Positions 28,567-37,001 of a DNA stretch of 56,041 nucleotides are shown piece by piece. Source of the stretch: an uncultured Treponema sp. (GTDB lineage Bacteria; Spirochaetota; Spirochaetia; Treponematales; Treponemataceae). The stretch's first letter is position 1; every line of letters starts with the position of its first letter. The translations under genes and the position numbers were made by a program. The stretch lies in the NCBI GenBank assembly GCA_945868875.1, contig CAMBMW010000002.1:1-56041 (forward strand), written 5' to 3'. The notes under the pieces are model-generated. The model worked only from the letters and a program-made list of their open reading frames with translations, was not told the origin of the DNA and ran no database searches.

Positions 28567-29870
28567 TTTTTTAAGAGTTTTATTAAAAAGATAATTCCAA
28601 AAAATCCAATAACAAAATTAGGAACCCAGATACACCAAAAAGCGTTGGCACCAACTTTCTGCACAAAAAGCTGCCCCATAATCTGCATTGCCCAATAGAT
28701 TACACAAATTATAAGTCCCAAAAATAATCCTAGAGTTTGACCATTATGTTTTCCAAACAGAAAAGCAATGGAAAAAGCAAGAAAAGCAAAAAAAATCGAA
28801 CCAAAGGGGAGTGCAAATTTTTTGTGAAATTCCATAGTCCACAAGTTGACCCTCGTTTTCAAAGAAGGGTCAGACTTATATTCTTCTTTCATCTCGTTCA
28901 AGGCTTTTGTTAAATCATAAGTTGTCATTTCTCTGGCAGAGCGACTGGTCGTTCCTAAAACAGCTGTATCAAAAATGTTTAAAATAGTTTTTTCAGAATT
29001 CATGACATCAAAGTTTTTTCGATTTTCCTTATCGATTGAAACAACAATAGCATCATTCATATCAAGTTGCATCAAAACACCTTCCTGTTTTGCACCAGTA
29101 AGTTTTGAATCTCCAGCCACAATAATTCTGTCAGAGTCTTTATCAGAATCAAAAAGAATAATGTCAGAAACAGAAGAGCCGTCTACATCGCCAATTACAA
29201 CATGAGACTTATCGATTTTTTTTACACTGTTAGATTCAAGTTCAATTGATGGAGTGGAATTCATAATTTCACGCATCAGTTTGTTATATTTCATGTGTCC
29301 CAAAGGTAAAAGATAATCATTTACAAAAAAAGAACCAATGGAAATAATTAATCCCAAAGAAGCTACAGGAACTAGAATCTTCCAGAATGAAAATCCCGAA
29401 GCTCTGAAAATCAAAATCTCATTGCTGCTCATCATTCCGCCCAAACTCATCAAAAAACCAACCAAAGTTGCAAATGGAGCTGATTGAGCAACAATAAATG
29501 GAAGACTGTAAACCATAATCCTCATAACATCTTGAAAAGGAGCAGATTTTGCAAGAAGTTTTTCAACATCAAGCAGAATCTGGTTTACAAAAAAAATCAT
29601 AAAAAAGAAAAGAAACGAAACCAGAAAATATAAAAACAAGTCTTTAAAAAGATATTTAATTAAAATATGATTTTTAAGAGTTCCTTTTTTAAAAACTTTT
29701 ACCTGAATAGTTTCAATGCAACTGGAAATAAAAGAAAAAAAACGCAGGTTTTTCATATTTTTGAAAAAGTTTTTACCACGCGTTTTAAAATTAATCCATT
29801 TTCGCTCAAGAAAATCTGAAAAAGAGGAACACTCTGAAAAACTATTTTTATTCTCGTCCCGATAGCTCAT
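28563..29870 (-). CDS. lptF: LptF/LptG family permease (first copy)
   Basis: A 435-residue YjgP/YjgQ-type protein with the same layout as its downstream neighbour: membrane segments at about 80-180 and 340-430 around a central soluble domain. The first 70 or so residues are an extra Lys/Phe-rich segment before the conserved YLFKDLFLYFLVSFLFFFM start, so the true start could be later. The start lies 3 nt after the dut stop with no visible ribosome site, pointing to translational coupling. Together the two permeases would form the inner-membrane part of a lipid exporter; no lptB or lptC is in the window. Confidence 0.82.
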   Translation of the reverse strand: MSYRDENKNSFSECSSFSDFLERKWINFKTRGKNFFKNMKNLRFFSFISSCIETIQVKVFKKGTLKNHILIKYLFKDLFLYFLVSFLFFFMIFFVNQILLDVEKLLAKSAPFQDVMRIMVYSLPFIVAQSAPFATLVGFLMSLGGMMSSNEILIFRASGFSFWKILVPVASLGLIISIGSFFVNDYLLPLGHMKYNKLMREIMNSTPSIELESNSVKKIDKSHVVIGDVDGSSVSDIILFDSDKDSDRIIVAGDSKLTGAKQEGVLMQLDMNDAIVVSIDKENRKNFDVMNSEKTILNIFDTAVLGTTSRSAREMTTYDLTKALNEMKEEYKSDPSLKTRVNLWTMEFHKKFALPFGSIFFAFLAFSIAFLFGKHNGQTLGLFLGLIICVIYWAMQIMGQLFVQKVGANAFWCIWVPNFVIGFFGIIFLIKLLKK

Positions 29871-29873
29871 TGA

Positions 29874-30320
29874 TTAAGATTTTACACCAGTAGAACCAAA
29901 ACCACCAGTTCCTCGCTCAGTTTCAGAAAGATTTTCAACAATCGAAAAATCAGCTTGTGTAACAGGCGCAACAATCATCTGTGCAATTCTGTCTCCACTG
30001 TTAATGACAAAATCCTCATCACCAAGATTAATCAATATGATTTTTATTTCACCGCGATAATCACTGTCAATAGTGCCAGGAGTGTTTAAAACAGTCACAC
30101 CATTTTTTGCAGCAAGCCCAGAACGCGGACGAATCTGAATTTCATATCCGTTTGGAATTTCAAAAAAAAGTCCAGTAGGAACAATTGCAGTTTTTCCACA
30201 TGCAACAGTTAAAGGTTTTTCCAAAAGAGCACATAAATCAGCGCCAGCAGCACCACAAGTTTTGTATTGAGGAATTACAGCACCTTTTTGTGCAATACAT
30301 TTAATATCAATTTTATTCAT
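29874..30320 (-). CDS. dut: dUTP diphosphatase
   Basis: Hydrolyses dUTP to dUMP to keep uracil out of DNA. All five trimeric dUTPase motifs are recognisable: [42 protein letters not shown] and the C-terminal [10 protein letters not shown]. Start at 30320 ([13 protein letters not shown]); the upstream extension in frame is hydrophobic and overlaps the pnp terminator, so it is not used. First gene of the minus-strand operon dut-lptF-lptG-tgt-HEAT. Confidence 0.95.
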   Translation of the reverse strand: MNKIDIKCIAQKGAVIPQYKTCGAAGADLCALLEKPLTVACGKTAIVPTGLFFEIPNGYEIQIRPRSGLAAKNGVTVLNTPGTIDSDYRGEIKIILINLGDEDFVINSGDRIAQMIVAPVTQADFSIVENLSETERGTGGFGSTGVKS

Positions 30321-30345
30321 AAATAAATTATACCATAAAACGTCA

Positions 30346-30391
30346 TAAAAAAAAAGAAGGCAATGCACAGTAAAAAACTGCACAATGCCTT
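30346..30391 (-). terminator. rho-independent terminator of pnp
   Basis: Positions 30357-30391 form a stem (outer AAGGCA/TGCCTT, inner CAGT/ACTG, with short mismatches) around AAAAA. On the minus strand it is followed by nine T (complement of the A-run 30347-30355). It separates pnp from dut. Confidence 0.75.
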
Positions 30392-30457
30392 ATCTAAAAT
30401 AAAAAAAAGTTACAAAAATACCGTTATAAATCAGATAACAGTCAGTTTCTGCAAATT

Positions 30458-32551
30458 TTATTTTGTTTCCAATGCATCAATATAAGAAAGATTAAGTCTT
30501 CCCTGTTTGTCCACTTCCAGAAGTTTTACAGGAATAACTTGACCTTCTTTTAGAACATCAGTCACTTTGTTTACACGCTGACGAGAAAGTTTTGAAATGT
30601 GACACAAACCTTCTTTTCCAGGAAGAATTTCAATGAACGCACCAAATTCCATAATTCGTTTAACAGTTCCCTGATAAATTGTGCCAACTTCAGGATCTTC
30701 TGTAATGCCTTTTACAGCTTTTTTAGCAGCTTCAGCGGCAATTCCAGTTTTACCATAAATTGTTACAGTTCCATCATCGTCAGTGTTGATAGTGACACCA
30801 TACTGAGCACACAACGCTTTTACATTTTTTCCGCCAGGCCCAATCAAAGCACCAATCTTGTCAACAGGAATCTTCATAGTAAGAATCTGAGGAGCACGTG
30901 GAGAAAGTGGAGCCGGTTTGTCGATACATTCCTTCATTTTTCCAAGAATATGCATACGACCAACGCGAGCCTGTTCCAAAGCATTTTTCATGATTTCAGT
31001 AGTAACACCAGGAATTTTAATATCCATCTGGAAACCAGTAATACCATCTTCAGTACCGGCAACTTTAAAGTCCATATCACCAAGATGATCTTCTTCACCA
31101 AGAATATCACTCAAAATCTTGTAGCGGTCATAATGTTCACCTTCAGTGATAAGTCCCATTGCAATTCCAGCAACCATTTTTTTCATAGGAACACCAGCTG
31201 CAAGCATAGAAAGACAGCCACCGCAAGTAGAAGCCTGAGAAGAAGAACCATTAGATTCCATAATTTCAGAAACAACACGAACAGTGTATGGGAATTCTTC
31301 ACGACTTGGAACCATAGGAGCCAAAGAACGGCGAGCAAGATTTCCGTGACCAATTTCACGACGACCAGTTGTGAGTTTTCCAGTTTCACCTACAGAATAT
31401 GGAGGGAAGTTATAATGGAGAATAAAGTGTTCACTTCTGTCTCCGTCAATATCATCATAAGTCTGTTCATCCATTGCAGTACCCAAAGTACAAACTGCAA
31501 GAGACTGAGTTTCACCGCGAGTGAACAAAGCAGAACCATGAGGCATAGGCAAAACATTGATTTCGCAGGAAATAGGACGGATTTCATCGCACTTACGACC
31601 ATCAATACGCACACCGTCATCAAGAATAGACTTTCTCAAAAGTTTATATTGAATATCATCCATTAAATTACAGAAAAGTTTAGCCTGAATAGGGTCAGAA
31701 AGCTGTTCAGCATATTTTTCAGCAAGCTGATTTTGTACTTTTGCAATCGCAATTCCACGATTCTGTTTTCCATCCTGGAAACAAGCTTCTTTCAAAAGAG
31801 GAGTAGCTTCTTCTTCAATAGCCTGAGCATTTTCAAGAGTAACATCAAGCGGATTCAAAGGAAGCTTTTCTTTTCCAGCTTTTTTTACAAGTTCTTCCTG
31901 CAAAAGACACATTTCCTTAATAAATTTTTCAGCTTCTGCAAGAGCACCAAGCATTACTTCTTCAGAAACTTCGTTTGCACCACCTTCTACCATTGTAAAA
32001 CCGTCTTTTGTACCAGCAACAACAATTTCCATATCAGCTTCTTCAATCTGCTTGAAAGTAGGATTGATTACATATTTACCGTCCAAAAAACCAACACGAC
32101 ATGCAGCAACAGGACCATGGAAAGGAATGTCCGAAATACAAGTAGCAGCCGAAGCAGCAAGAACAGCAAGAATATCCTGAGTATGTTCACCATCAGCAGA
32201 AACACAAGTAGGAACAATCTGCAATTCATGACCAAAAGAAGGTTCAAAAAGCGGACGCATAGGACGGTCAATAAGACGACTAACCAGAATTTCCTTATCC
32301 TTAGGACGACCTTCACGCTTTACAAAACCACCAGGAATTTTTCCTGCAGCATAAAATTTTTCATTGTACTCAACAGTAACAGGCACAAAATCCTGACCTT
32401 CTGTTACAGTGCTGGAAGCACAAATTGTTGCAATAATGGCAGCTCCGCCCCACTGAGCGTAAACACAACCATTAGCCTGCTTACCGATTTTACCAGTTTC
32501 CAAGATAAGATCAGCATCACCAAGTCTGTAAGTAACTCTTTCTACAGCCAT
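30458..32551 (-). CDS. pnp: polyribonucleotide nucleotidyltransferase
   Basis: 3'-to-5' phosphorolytic exoribonuclease of mRNA decay. The 697 residues contain two RNase PH domains (about 1-140 and 310-540), the helical linker, a KH domain (about 555-610, IGPGGKNVKAL) and an S1 domain (about 620-690, FGAFIEILPGKEGLCHIS). The catalytic region DILGEEDHLGDMDFKVAG and FFPPYSVGE-type segment (NFPPYSVGETG) are intact. AGAGGA precedes the ATG. Unlike the common rpsO-pnp pair, no rpsO is upstream; a 427-bp gap with an inverted-repeat element lies there. Confidence 0.97.
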   Translation of the reverse strand: MAVERVTYRLGDADLILETGKIGKQANGCVYAQWGGAAIIATICASSTVTEGQDFVPVTVEYNEKFYAAGKIPGGFVKREGRPKDKEILVSRLIDRPMRPLFEPSFGHELQIVPTCVSADGEHTQDILAVLAASAATCISDIPFHGPVAACRVGFLDGKYVINPTFKQIEEADMEIVVAGTKDGFTMVEGGANEVSEEVMLGALAEAEKFIKEMCLLQEELVKKAGKEKLPLNPLDVTLENAQAIEEEATPLLKEACFQDGKQNRGIAIAKVQNQLAEKYAEQLSDPIQAKLFCNLMDDIQYKLLRKSILDDGVRIDGRKCDEIRPISCEINVLPMPHGSALFTRGETQSLAVCTLGTAMDEQTYDDIDGDRSEHFILHYNFPPYSVGETGKLTTGRREIGHGNLARRSLAPMVPSREEFPYTVRVVSEIMESNGSSSQASTCGGCLSMLAAGVPMKKMVAGIAMGLITEGEHYDRYKILSDILGEEDHLGDMDFKVAGTEDGITGFQMDIKIPGVTTEIMKNALEQARVGRMHILGKMKECIDKPAPLSPRAPQILTMKIPVDKIGALIGPGGKNVKALCAQYGVTINTDDDGTVTIYGKTGIAAEAAKKAVKGITEDPEVGTIYQGTVKRIMEFGAFIEILPGKEGLCHISKLSRQRVNKVTDVLKEGQVIPVKLLEVDKQGRLNLSYIDALETK

Positions 32552-32579
32552 ATTTTCCTCTTAAATAAAAAAAATTATG

Positions 32580-32801
32580 CCTGGAATTCACCACAGATTC
32601 ACACAAATAAAAACTTAGCCATTTTCATAAATTATAATTATATAGAATATAAAAAAGAATATTAAAGGAGGGGAAAGCCTTCCCCTGACTCGCACTACGT
32701 TGCTCGCCACCCCTTCTAGCGGGGCAAAAATCATTCCGTCGCTGCCCCGCAACGCCCCAAAATTTTTATTTGTGTGTACCCGTGATTCAACGAATTCCAG
32801 G
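32580..32801. repeat. 222-bp inverted-repeat element with GC-rich centre, MITE-like
   Basis: The left arm 32580-32613 (CCTGGAATTC ... CACACAAATAAAAA) and right arm 32763-32801 (TTTTTATTTGTGTG ... GAATTCCAGG) are inverted repeats matching at 10 outer and 14 inner positions, with a divergent middle. Between them are an AT-rich stretch and a GC-rich core (32664-32760) with stems AGGGGAA/TTCCCCT (32669-32686) and GCGGGGC/GCCCCGC (32719-32725 with 32744-32750). No ORF or transposase. It makes up most of the 427-bp gap 32552-32978 between pnp and the peptidase gene; the rest shows nothing clear. Confidence 0.65.
32631..32659 (-). promoter_or_regulatory. weak pnp promoter candidate
   Basis: On the minus strand a perfect TATAAT (complement of 32631-32636) has only a poor -35 (TTCTTT, 32654-32659) 17 bp before it. 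It lies inside the inverted-repeat element about 80 nt from the pnp start, so the element may carry or have replaced the pnp promoter. Confidence 0.3.
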
Positions 32802-32978
32802 AATCCTTGTGAAAAACTTCCACAAATACAATTTTAATCGATTATAAAGATTTTTTCAATTACTAAAAACTAAACTGCAATTTTTTTTTGCAAGATGTTT
32901 TTTTGTCACGCAGATTCAGATTGTTTCAAACAGGTAACTATCTCTTTGATTATTTGTATCATTTTTTTTTGTGTGCAA

Positions 32979-34838
32979 TTATCTGCTGATTAATGTAATA
33001 TTTCCACCAATAATTTGATATTTATCAAATACAAAATCATTTAATGCACGGGCAGCATCTTCGAAAGTTTTTCCTTCTGTTTTGCGGACATAAGCTGCTA
33101 GTTCTGGTGTGTATTTAATAACCGAACCTCTATTTGCAAGATGCACAAAATAATTCGCCACTTCTGCTATTCTTTGCTGCATTAGATATGCCATGAATTC
33201 ATTGTGCATAAGATAATCATCATTTTGATCATAACCAAGTTCTGGTTGACTTTTAAAATAATCTTTTAAGAATTGAATTGAAGTTTGATCCATGGTGTAA
33301 TAAACTGCACTTGTAAAATTTCTAAATTCTTCATCTTTAAAAAATAATGTATGCCATCCTTCGTGCGCTAAAAATGTGGAACGAAGATACGGAGCTGATT
33401 CTTGAGAAATGGAAACAATACCACCTTCGTGAGGAATAAAAACTGTTCCATCAAATTCTATAAGTTCATTTTCTAAAAGAATTTTTTTGAGGAGTTCTTC
33501 TTGTTTGTTGAGCGGAAAATTCTCCTTCAGAGCTTTGTTGAAAAAATTCGCCATAGAAACAGCACTGTAATCATGTGCATTGTAACCGTGTTTTCCTTTG
33601 AGCTGTTCATCTGTAAGAAGAGTGCCTTTGTAACCTTCTTTTTCAACAAAATATGCCATGCGTCTGAAAAAATTATCCTGAATATCATAATTTCGTGTAT
33701 CAAAAAATAAAATGCGTTCAAATCTATCCCATTCAAAAATTTCATAATCTAATGTTCGCCATGCAGATTTGTTGTAGTTAAGAATAAGTCCAGGATCTGT
33801 TCTTACGGGAATAAGTACTTGTCCTTCAGAATTTGGCTGATTGTATGTTGCTCTTAAGATAAACGAACTGATATGATCTGAGTTTTGTGTAATTTCAGCT
33901 CGAGAAAAAGGTGATTTTAATGCTGATGACGGAATGATTATTTGAGAATCAGTTTTTACACTATTGAGTGAAAATTTTTCTCCTCCCAAAGTGAAGTTAA
34001 TTAAAACTTTATTTTCGAGAGTTGATTTATTTTCTTTTGTTTGATCCAAAGTAATGGCAAATTCTGGCATGGAACTTACCGATGTATTTTCTACTGGAAA
34101 AACAAGGGACGCACCTGAAAAATCTATTGTATTGTTTGAAAAATCAAGATAACCTCCGTTTCCTGCAAAACCGTAAAATGGAACTTCATAGTTAATATCA
34201 AAACCAATTTCTGAAGGAACTGCACAGGCTGCAACAATTTTACAGTCGTAAGTGCTTGAAACAAAAAATCCTTTTGGAAGATTATCTTGAAAAGTTTTGT
34301 AATCCTGTTGTTTTTGAGTAGCAAGAGAAATATCAAAAGTTTGCGGCGCATTATCAAGATTTGTCTGAATTAGAGGATGCGAACTGTCAGAAATACTTTG
34401 TAATTCTTGTTTTGTAGAATGTGATAAATCTTTTTCAGTAAGAAAACCGAATTTTAGATAACTGTTTTGATATTCTTTGTCTTTTTTGGGAAGAAGATTA
34501 ATGCGGACAGTAATGGAAACTGTGGAATATTTTTCATAAACTGATGAAATCAACTGAAGTTGCTGTGTGGAAAATTTAAAAAAAGCAGTCTGCCCGTCTT
34601 TGATAATGCCTTTTTGTGCATACTTATTTATTGCAATCAGTGATGATGACCCCTTTGTTTCAATACATTCAAGATGAACTGCTGATTTATGTCTGTTTGC
34701 TGCAAAGAAAATAAGAATAATAAAAATAACAGCAAGTAAACTAGAACAAAGAATGATTGTTTTTTTCTGAAAGTCTGTTAATTTATGAAAAAAAGATGAA
34801 ATTCTGTGAGAAAATTTTTTTAAAAATGCAAAATCCAT
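32979..34838 (-). CDS. membrane-anchored HExxH protein, putative gluzincin protease
   Basis: A 619-residue protein with one N-terminal membrane helix (about 28-47, IILCSSLLAVIFIILIFFA) and no signal cleavage site, so most of it is periplasmic. The middle (about 70-350) is beta-rich. The C-terminal domain has the zinc motif HEGWH at 492-496 and, 51 residues on, a candidate third ligand E547 in MHNEFMAYLMQQ, the spacing of gluzincin metallopeptidases. No named family is recognised. Activity is inferred from the motif; the target is unknown. It is a single gene flanked by the pnp leader region and the exonuclease gene. Confidence 0.7.
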   Translation of the reverse strand: MDFAFLKKFSHRISSFFHKLTDFQKKTIILCSSLLAVIFIILIFFAANRHKSAVHLECIETKGSSSLIAINKYAQKGIIKDGQTAFFKFSTQQLQLISSVYEKYSTVSITVRINLLPKKDKEYQNSYLKFGFLTEKDLSHSTKQELQSISDSSHPLIQTNLDNAPQTFDISLATQKQQDYKTFQDNLPKGFFVSSTYDCKIVAACAVPSEIGFDINYEVPFYGFAGNGGYLDFSNNTIDFSGASLVFPVENTSVSSMPEFAITLDQTKENKSTLENKVLINFTLGGEKFSLNSVKTDSQIIIPSSALKSPFSRAEITQNSDHISSFILRATYNQPNSEGQVLIPVRTDPGLILNYNKSAWRTLDYEIFEWDRFERILFFDTRNYDIQDNFFRRMAYFVEKEGYKGTLLTDEQLKGKHGYNAHDYSAVSMANFFNKALKENFPLNKQEELLKKILLENELIEFDGTVFIPHEGGIVSISQESAPYLRSTFLAHEGWHTLFFKDEEFRNFTSAVYYTMDQTSIQFLKDYFKSQPELGYDQNDDYLMHNEFMAYLMQQRIAEVANYFVHLANRGSVIKYTPELAAYVRKTEGKTFEDAARALNDFVFDKYQIIGGNITLISR

Positions 34839-34898
34839 ATTAAAAATATAGCAGATTATTAAAAAAAAAACTATGGAAAACCGTTTTTCAGGAAAAAT

Positions 34899-35843
34899 TT
34901 ATAATGTGTTTGACCTGGAAGTTTTGTCGTTTAAAATTTCATAAAAATCTTCTATATTGATGCATTTCAATCCGCGTTTTTCAATTTTTGTTTTCATCTG
35001 GTCTGAAATTTCATTCTGGAAGATTACTGTTCCTCCAGTTGTAAGATGCTCGTATACACAGCCTCCGTATTCATAAATTCTTTTGACGAGTTCAAATGTT
35101 GTATCTACATCTTTGAAAAGTTTTCCGTCAATTTCGAATTTTTGACCGATAAGTTTTTTGAATTTTGGTTTTGGTGAAACTTTTCCAAAAAGTCGTTTTA
35201 TTTTTTCTGTCACTTCCCTGCGGTATGCACGTTCTTCTGCTTGAATAAGCATTTGTTCGCTGGAGATGAAAAATCCCTTGTTTTCTGTAAAAACCTGTTC
35301 GATGGATTTGCCTGTTTTTGCACATTCTGATTTTAAACACAACATTGTCATCATGGCATCGTCAACTGATTTGTGCGATTGAAATTTGGAAATGTTTACT
35401 CCAAATTCTTGTGCCCATTGTGACAGTTTTTGTTTTTTTCCATATTTATTTTCAAAATATTTTTCTGCATCAAAAGCCCTGAAATTGATGTAGTCGCAAT
35501 TATATCGCTGGCAGGCGCTGTTTACAAATCCAACATCATTGGAAACTGCGAAACCTCCGATATATCTGTTTCCGGTTGTAAAAAGTTTTTTTATGCTTTT
35601 ATAATAACTTTCAAAATTTGGTTTTGTGCGGAAAAAATCTTTGGAATAGGCAAGTTTACATTCTCCTTTGCCGCTTAAAATATACCAGTCGAATTCACAT
35701 TCTGGATTTATTACAACGTCTTCGCTTTCTATTACATTCAAATCATCATCGCAAATAACGTATCCAAGTGAACATATTTTTCCAATTCCTTCAAAAGTGT
35801 TTGCACATTCACAGTCAAAAAAGACAAAAGATTTATGATTCAT
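34899..35843 (-). CDS. DEDDh 3'-5' exonuclease with C-terminal BRCT-like domain
   Basis: A 314-residue DnaQ-superfamily exonuclease. ExoI is FFDCECANTFEG (Asp9 and Glu11 region), ExoII lies near GFAVSNDVGFV, and ExoIII is SHKSVDDAMMTM, with the catalytic His and Asp of the DEDDh group. After a helical, charged linker (about 190-235) the C-terminal 75 residues (LIGQKFEIDGKLF ... IYEYGGCVYEHLT) read like a BRCT domain. Such fusions resemble DNA polymerase III epsilon-like proteins used in repair. Function in this host is unproven. Divergent from sufC. Confidence 0.78.
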   Translation of the reverse strand: MNHKSFVFFDCECANTFEGIGKICSLGYVICDDDLNVIESEDVVINPECEFDWYILSGKGECKLAYSKDFFRTKPNFESYYKSIKKLFTTGNRYIGGFAVSNDVGFVNSACQRYNCDYINFRAFDAEKYFENKYGKKQKLSQWAQEFGVNISKFQSHKSVDDAMMTMLCLKSECAKTGKSIEQVFTENKGFFISSEQMLIQAEERAYRREVTEKIKRLFGKVSPKPKFKKLIGQKFEIDGKLFKDVDTTFELVKRIYEYGGCVYEHLTTGGTVIFQNEISDQMKTKIEKRGLKCINIEDFYEILNDKTSRSNTL

Positions 35844-36026
35844 AAAAGATTCCTGATTCTTTTTTTATATAGGACAATGTTGATTTTTTTTCTACAAAAA
35901 TGATTTTATCATAAAGTTTAAAAAAAATATATGGATTTAACTTTTATTGTATAGAAATTATTTTTTTTAACCTGAATAGCAAAAAAAACTTCCCTAGTAA
36001 ATTAGTAGGAAAAAGTGTGATATTTG

Positions 36027-36055
36027 TTGTCTAAATATCAAAAATTTAGTATATT
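36027..36055 (+). promoter_or_regulatory. sufC promoter, predicts a leaderless transcript
   Basis: TTGTCT (36027-36032) and TATATT (36050-36055) are separated by exactly 17 bp. The expected start is 36062, the A of an in-frame ATG of sufC. No Shine-Dalgarno sequence exists upstream. The rest of the 35844-36026 gap is AT-rich with nothing else supported. Confidence 0.5.
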
Positions 36056-36061
36056 ATGGTT

Positions 36062-36802
36062 ATGTTATTAGATGTTAAAAATTTAAGTGCCTCGTTGGAA
36101 GATGGCAAAAAAATAATTGATGATTTATCTCTAAGTGTAAATTCTGGTGAAGTTCATGTATTGATGGGACCTAACGGCGCTGGAAAATCGTCTTTGGGTA
36201 ATACATTAATGGGAAATCCTGTTTATAAAGTTACTGGCGGTAAGATATTTTTCAAGGATAATGATATTACTGAGGAAGCTTGTGATAAACGTGCAAAACT
36301 TGGTATGTTCATGTCGTTTCAGTCGCCACTGGAAGTGCCAGGAATTTCTTTGGAAAGTTTTATTCGTTCTGCGATGCAGCAAAAAACTGGTGAACATGTG
36401 AAGCTTTTTCAATTTCAAAAGGAATTAAAAGCCTGCATGGAACTTTTGAATATGAATGCAGATTATGCAAAACGTGATTTGAATGTTGGTTTTTCTGGTG
36501 GAGAACGAAAAAAGTCTGAAATTTTACAACTTTTGATGTTGAAGCCTGATTTTGCAATTCTTGATGAAACTGATTCTGGACTTGATGTTGATGCTGTGCG
36601 TGTTGTTTCTGAAGGAATTAAAAAATATCAGGAAACAGTGGGCGGTGCACTTTTGATTATTACTCACAATGCGAAAATTCTTGAAAATTTGAAGATTGAT
36701 TATACTCATATTCTTGTGAAAGGTCATATTGTTCACACTGGTGACGGTTCTTTGGTTGAAAAAATTAATGCAGAAGGTTTTGAGCAGTTTTTAAAGAACT
36801 AA
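36062..36802 (+). CDS. sufC: SUF Fe-S assembly ATPase SufC
   Basis: ABC-type ATPase of the SufBCD scaffold for Fe-S cluster assembly. Walker A GPNGAGKSS, the signature GFSGGERKKSEILQLL (with the SufC-specific spacing) and Walker B FAILDETDSGLD are intact. The ATG at 36062 is favoured because the promoter would start transcription there; an ATG at 36056 (adding MV) overlaps the bases directly after the -10. First gene of sufCBDSU. Confidence 0.95.
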   Translation: MLLDVKNLSASLEDGKKIIDDLSLSVNSGEVHVLMGPNGAGKSSLGNTLMGNPVYKVTGGKIFFKDNDITEEACDKRAKLGMFMSFQSPLEVPGISLESFIRSAMQQKTGEHVKLFQFQKELKACMELLNMNADYAKRDLNVGFSGGERKKSEILQLLMLKPDFAILDETDSGLDVDAVRVVSEGIKKYQETVGGALLIITHNAKILENLKIDYTHILVKGHIVHTGDGSLVEKINAEGFEQFLKN

Positions 36803-36823
36803 TAGATTTTTTGTGTTTAAAAT

Positions 36824-36916
36824 GCGGCAAGGATTGTAGGGGCTGGCGAAGCCAGTTCCGAAGCGTAGCGAAGGAATGAAACCCCGAAAAGCCTGGTTTG
36901 CGAAGCAAAGCCGCCC
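36824..36916. repeat. GC-rich multi-hairpin element between sufC and sufB
   Basis: Nested stems: outer GCGGC/GCCGC (36824-36828 with 36910-36914), middle GGGG/CCCC (36839-36842 with 36882-36885), and hairpins CTGGC-GAA-GCCAG (36843-36855), TTCC/GGAA (36856-36876) and TTTGC-GAA-GCAAA (36897-36909). Both small hairpins contain GCGAAGC, a sequence known to form very stable mini-hairpins. No ORF. It fills most of the 199-bp sufC-sufB gap inside the operon. Confidence 0.7.
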
Positions 36917-37001
36917 GAATAATAAAAATGATTATTGAAATTGTGGTTTCGAATTTGAAATTTTTTGGAAATCTGTTTTGATGTTTTTTTATTAATTTTT
37001 T

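Noticed and set aside
30599-32665. Two long plus-strand ORFs (310 and 355 codons) opposite pnp
   Set aside because: They are antisense shadows of a strongly biased coding gene; the predicted products are Ser/Asn/Phe-rich with no domain, and pnp is certain.
35990-36011. Palindrome TTCC...GGAA as a SUF repressor operator
   Set aside because: Only the outer four bases on each side match; the centre is not symmetric, and no regulator gene is nearby.
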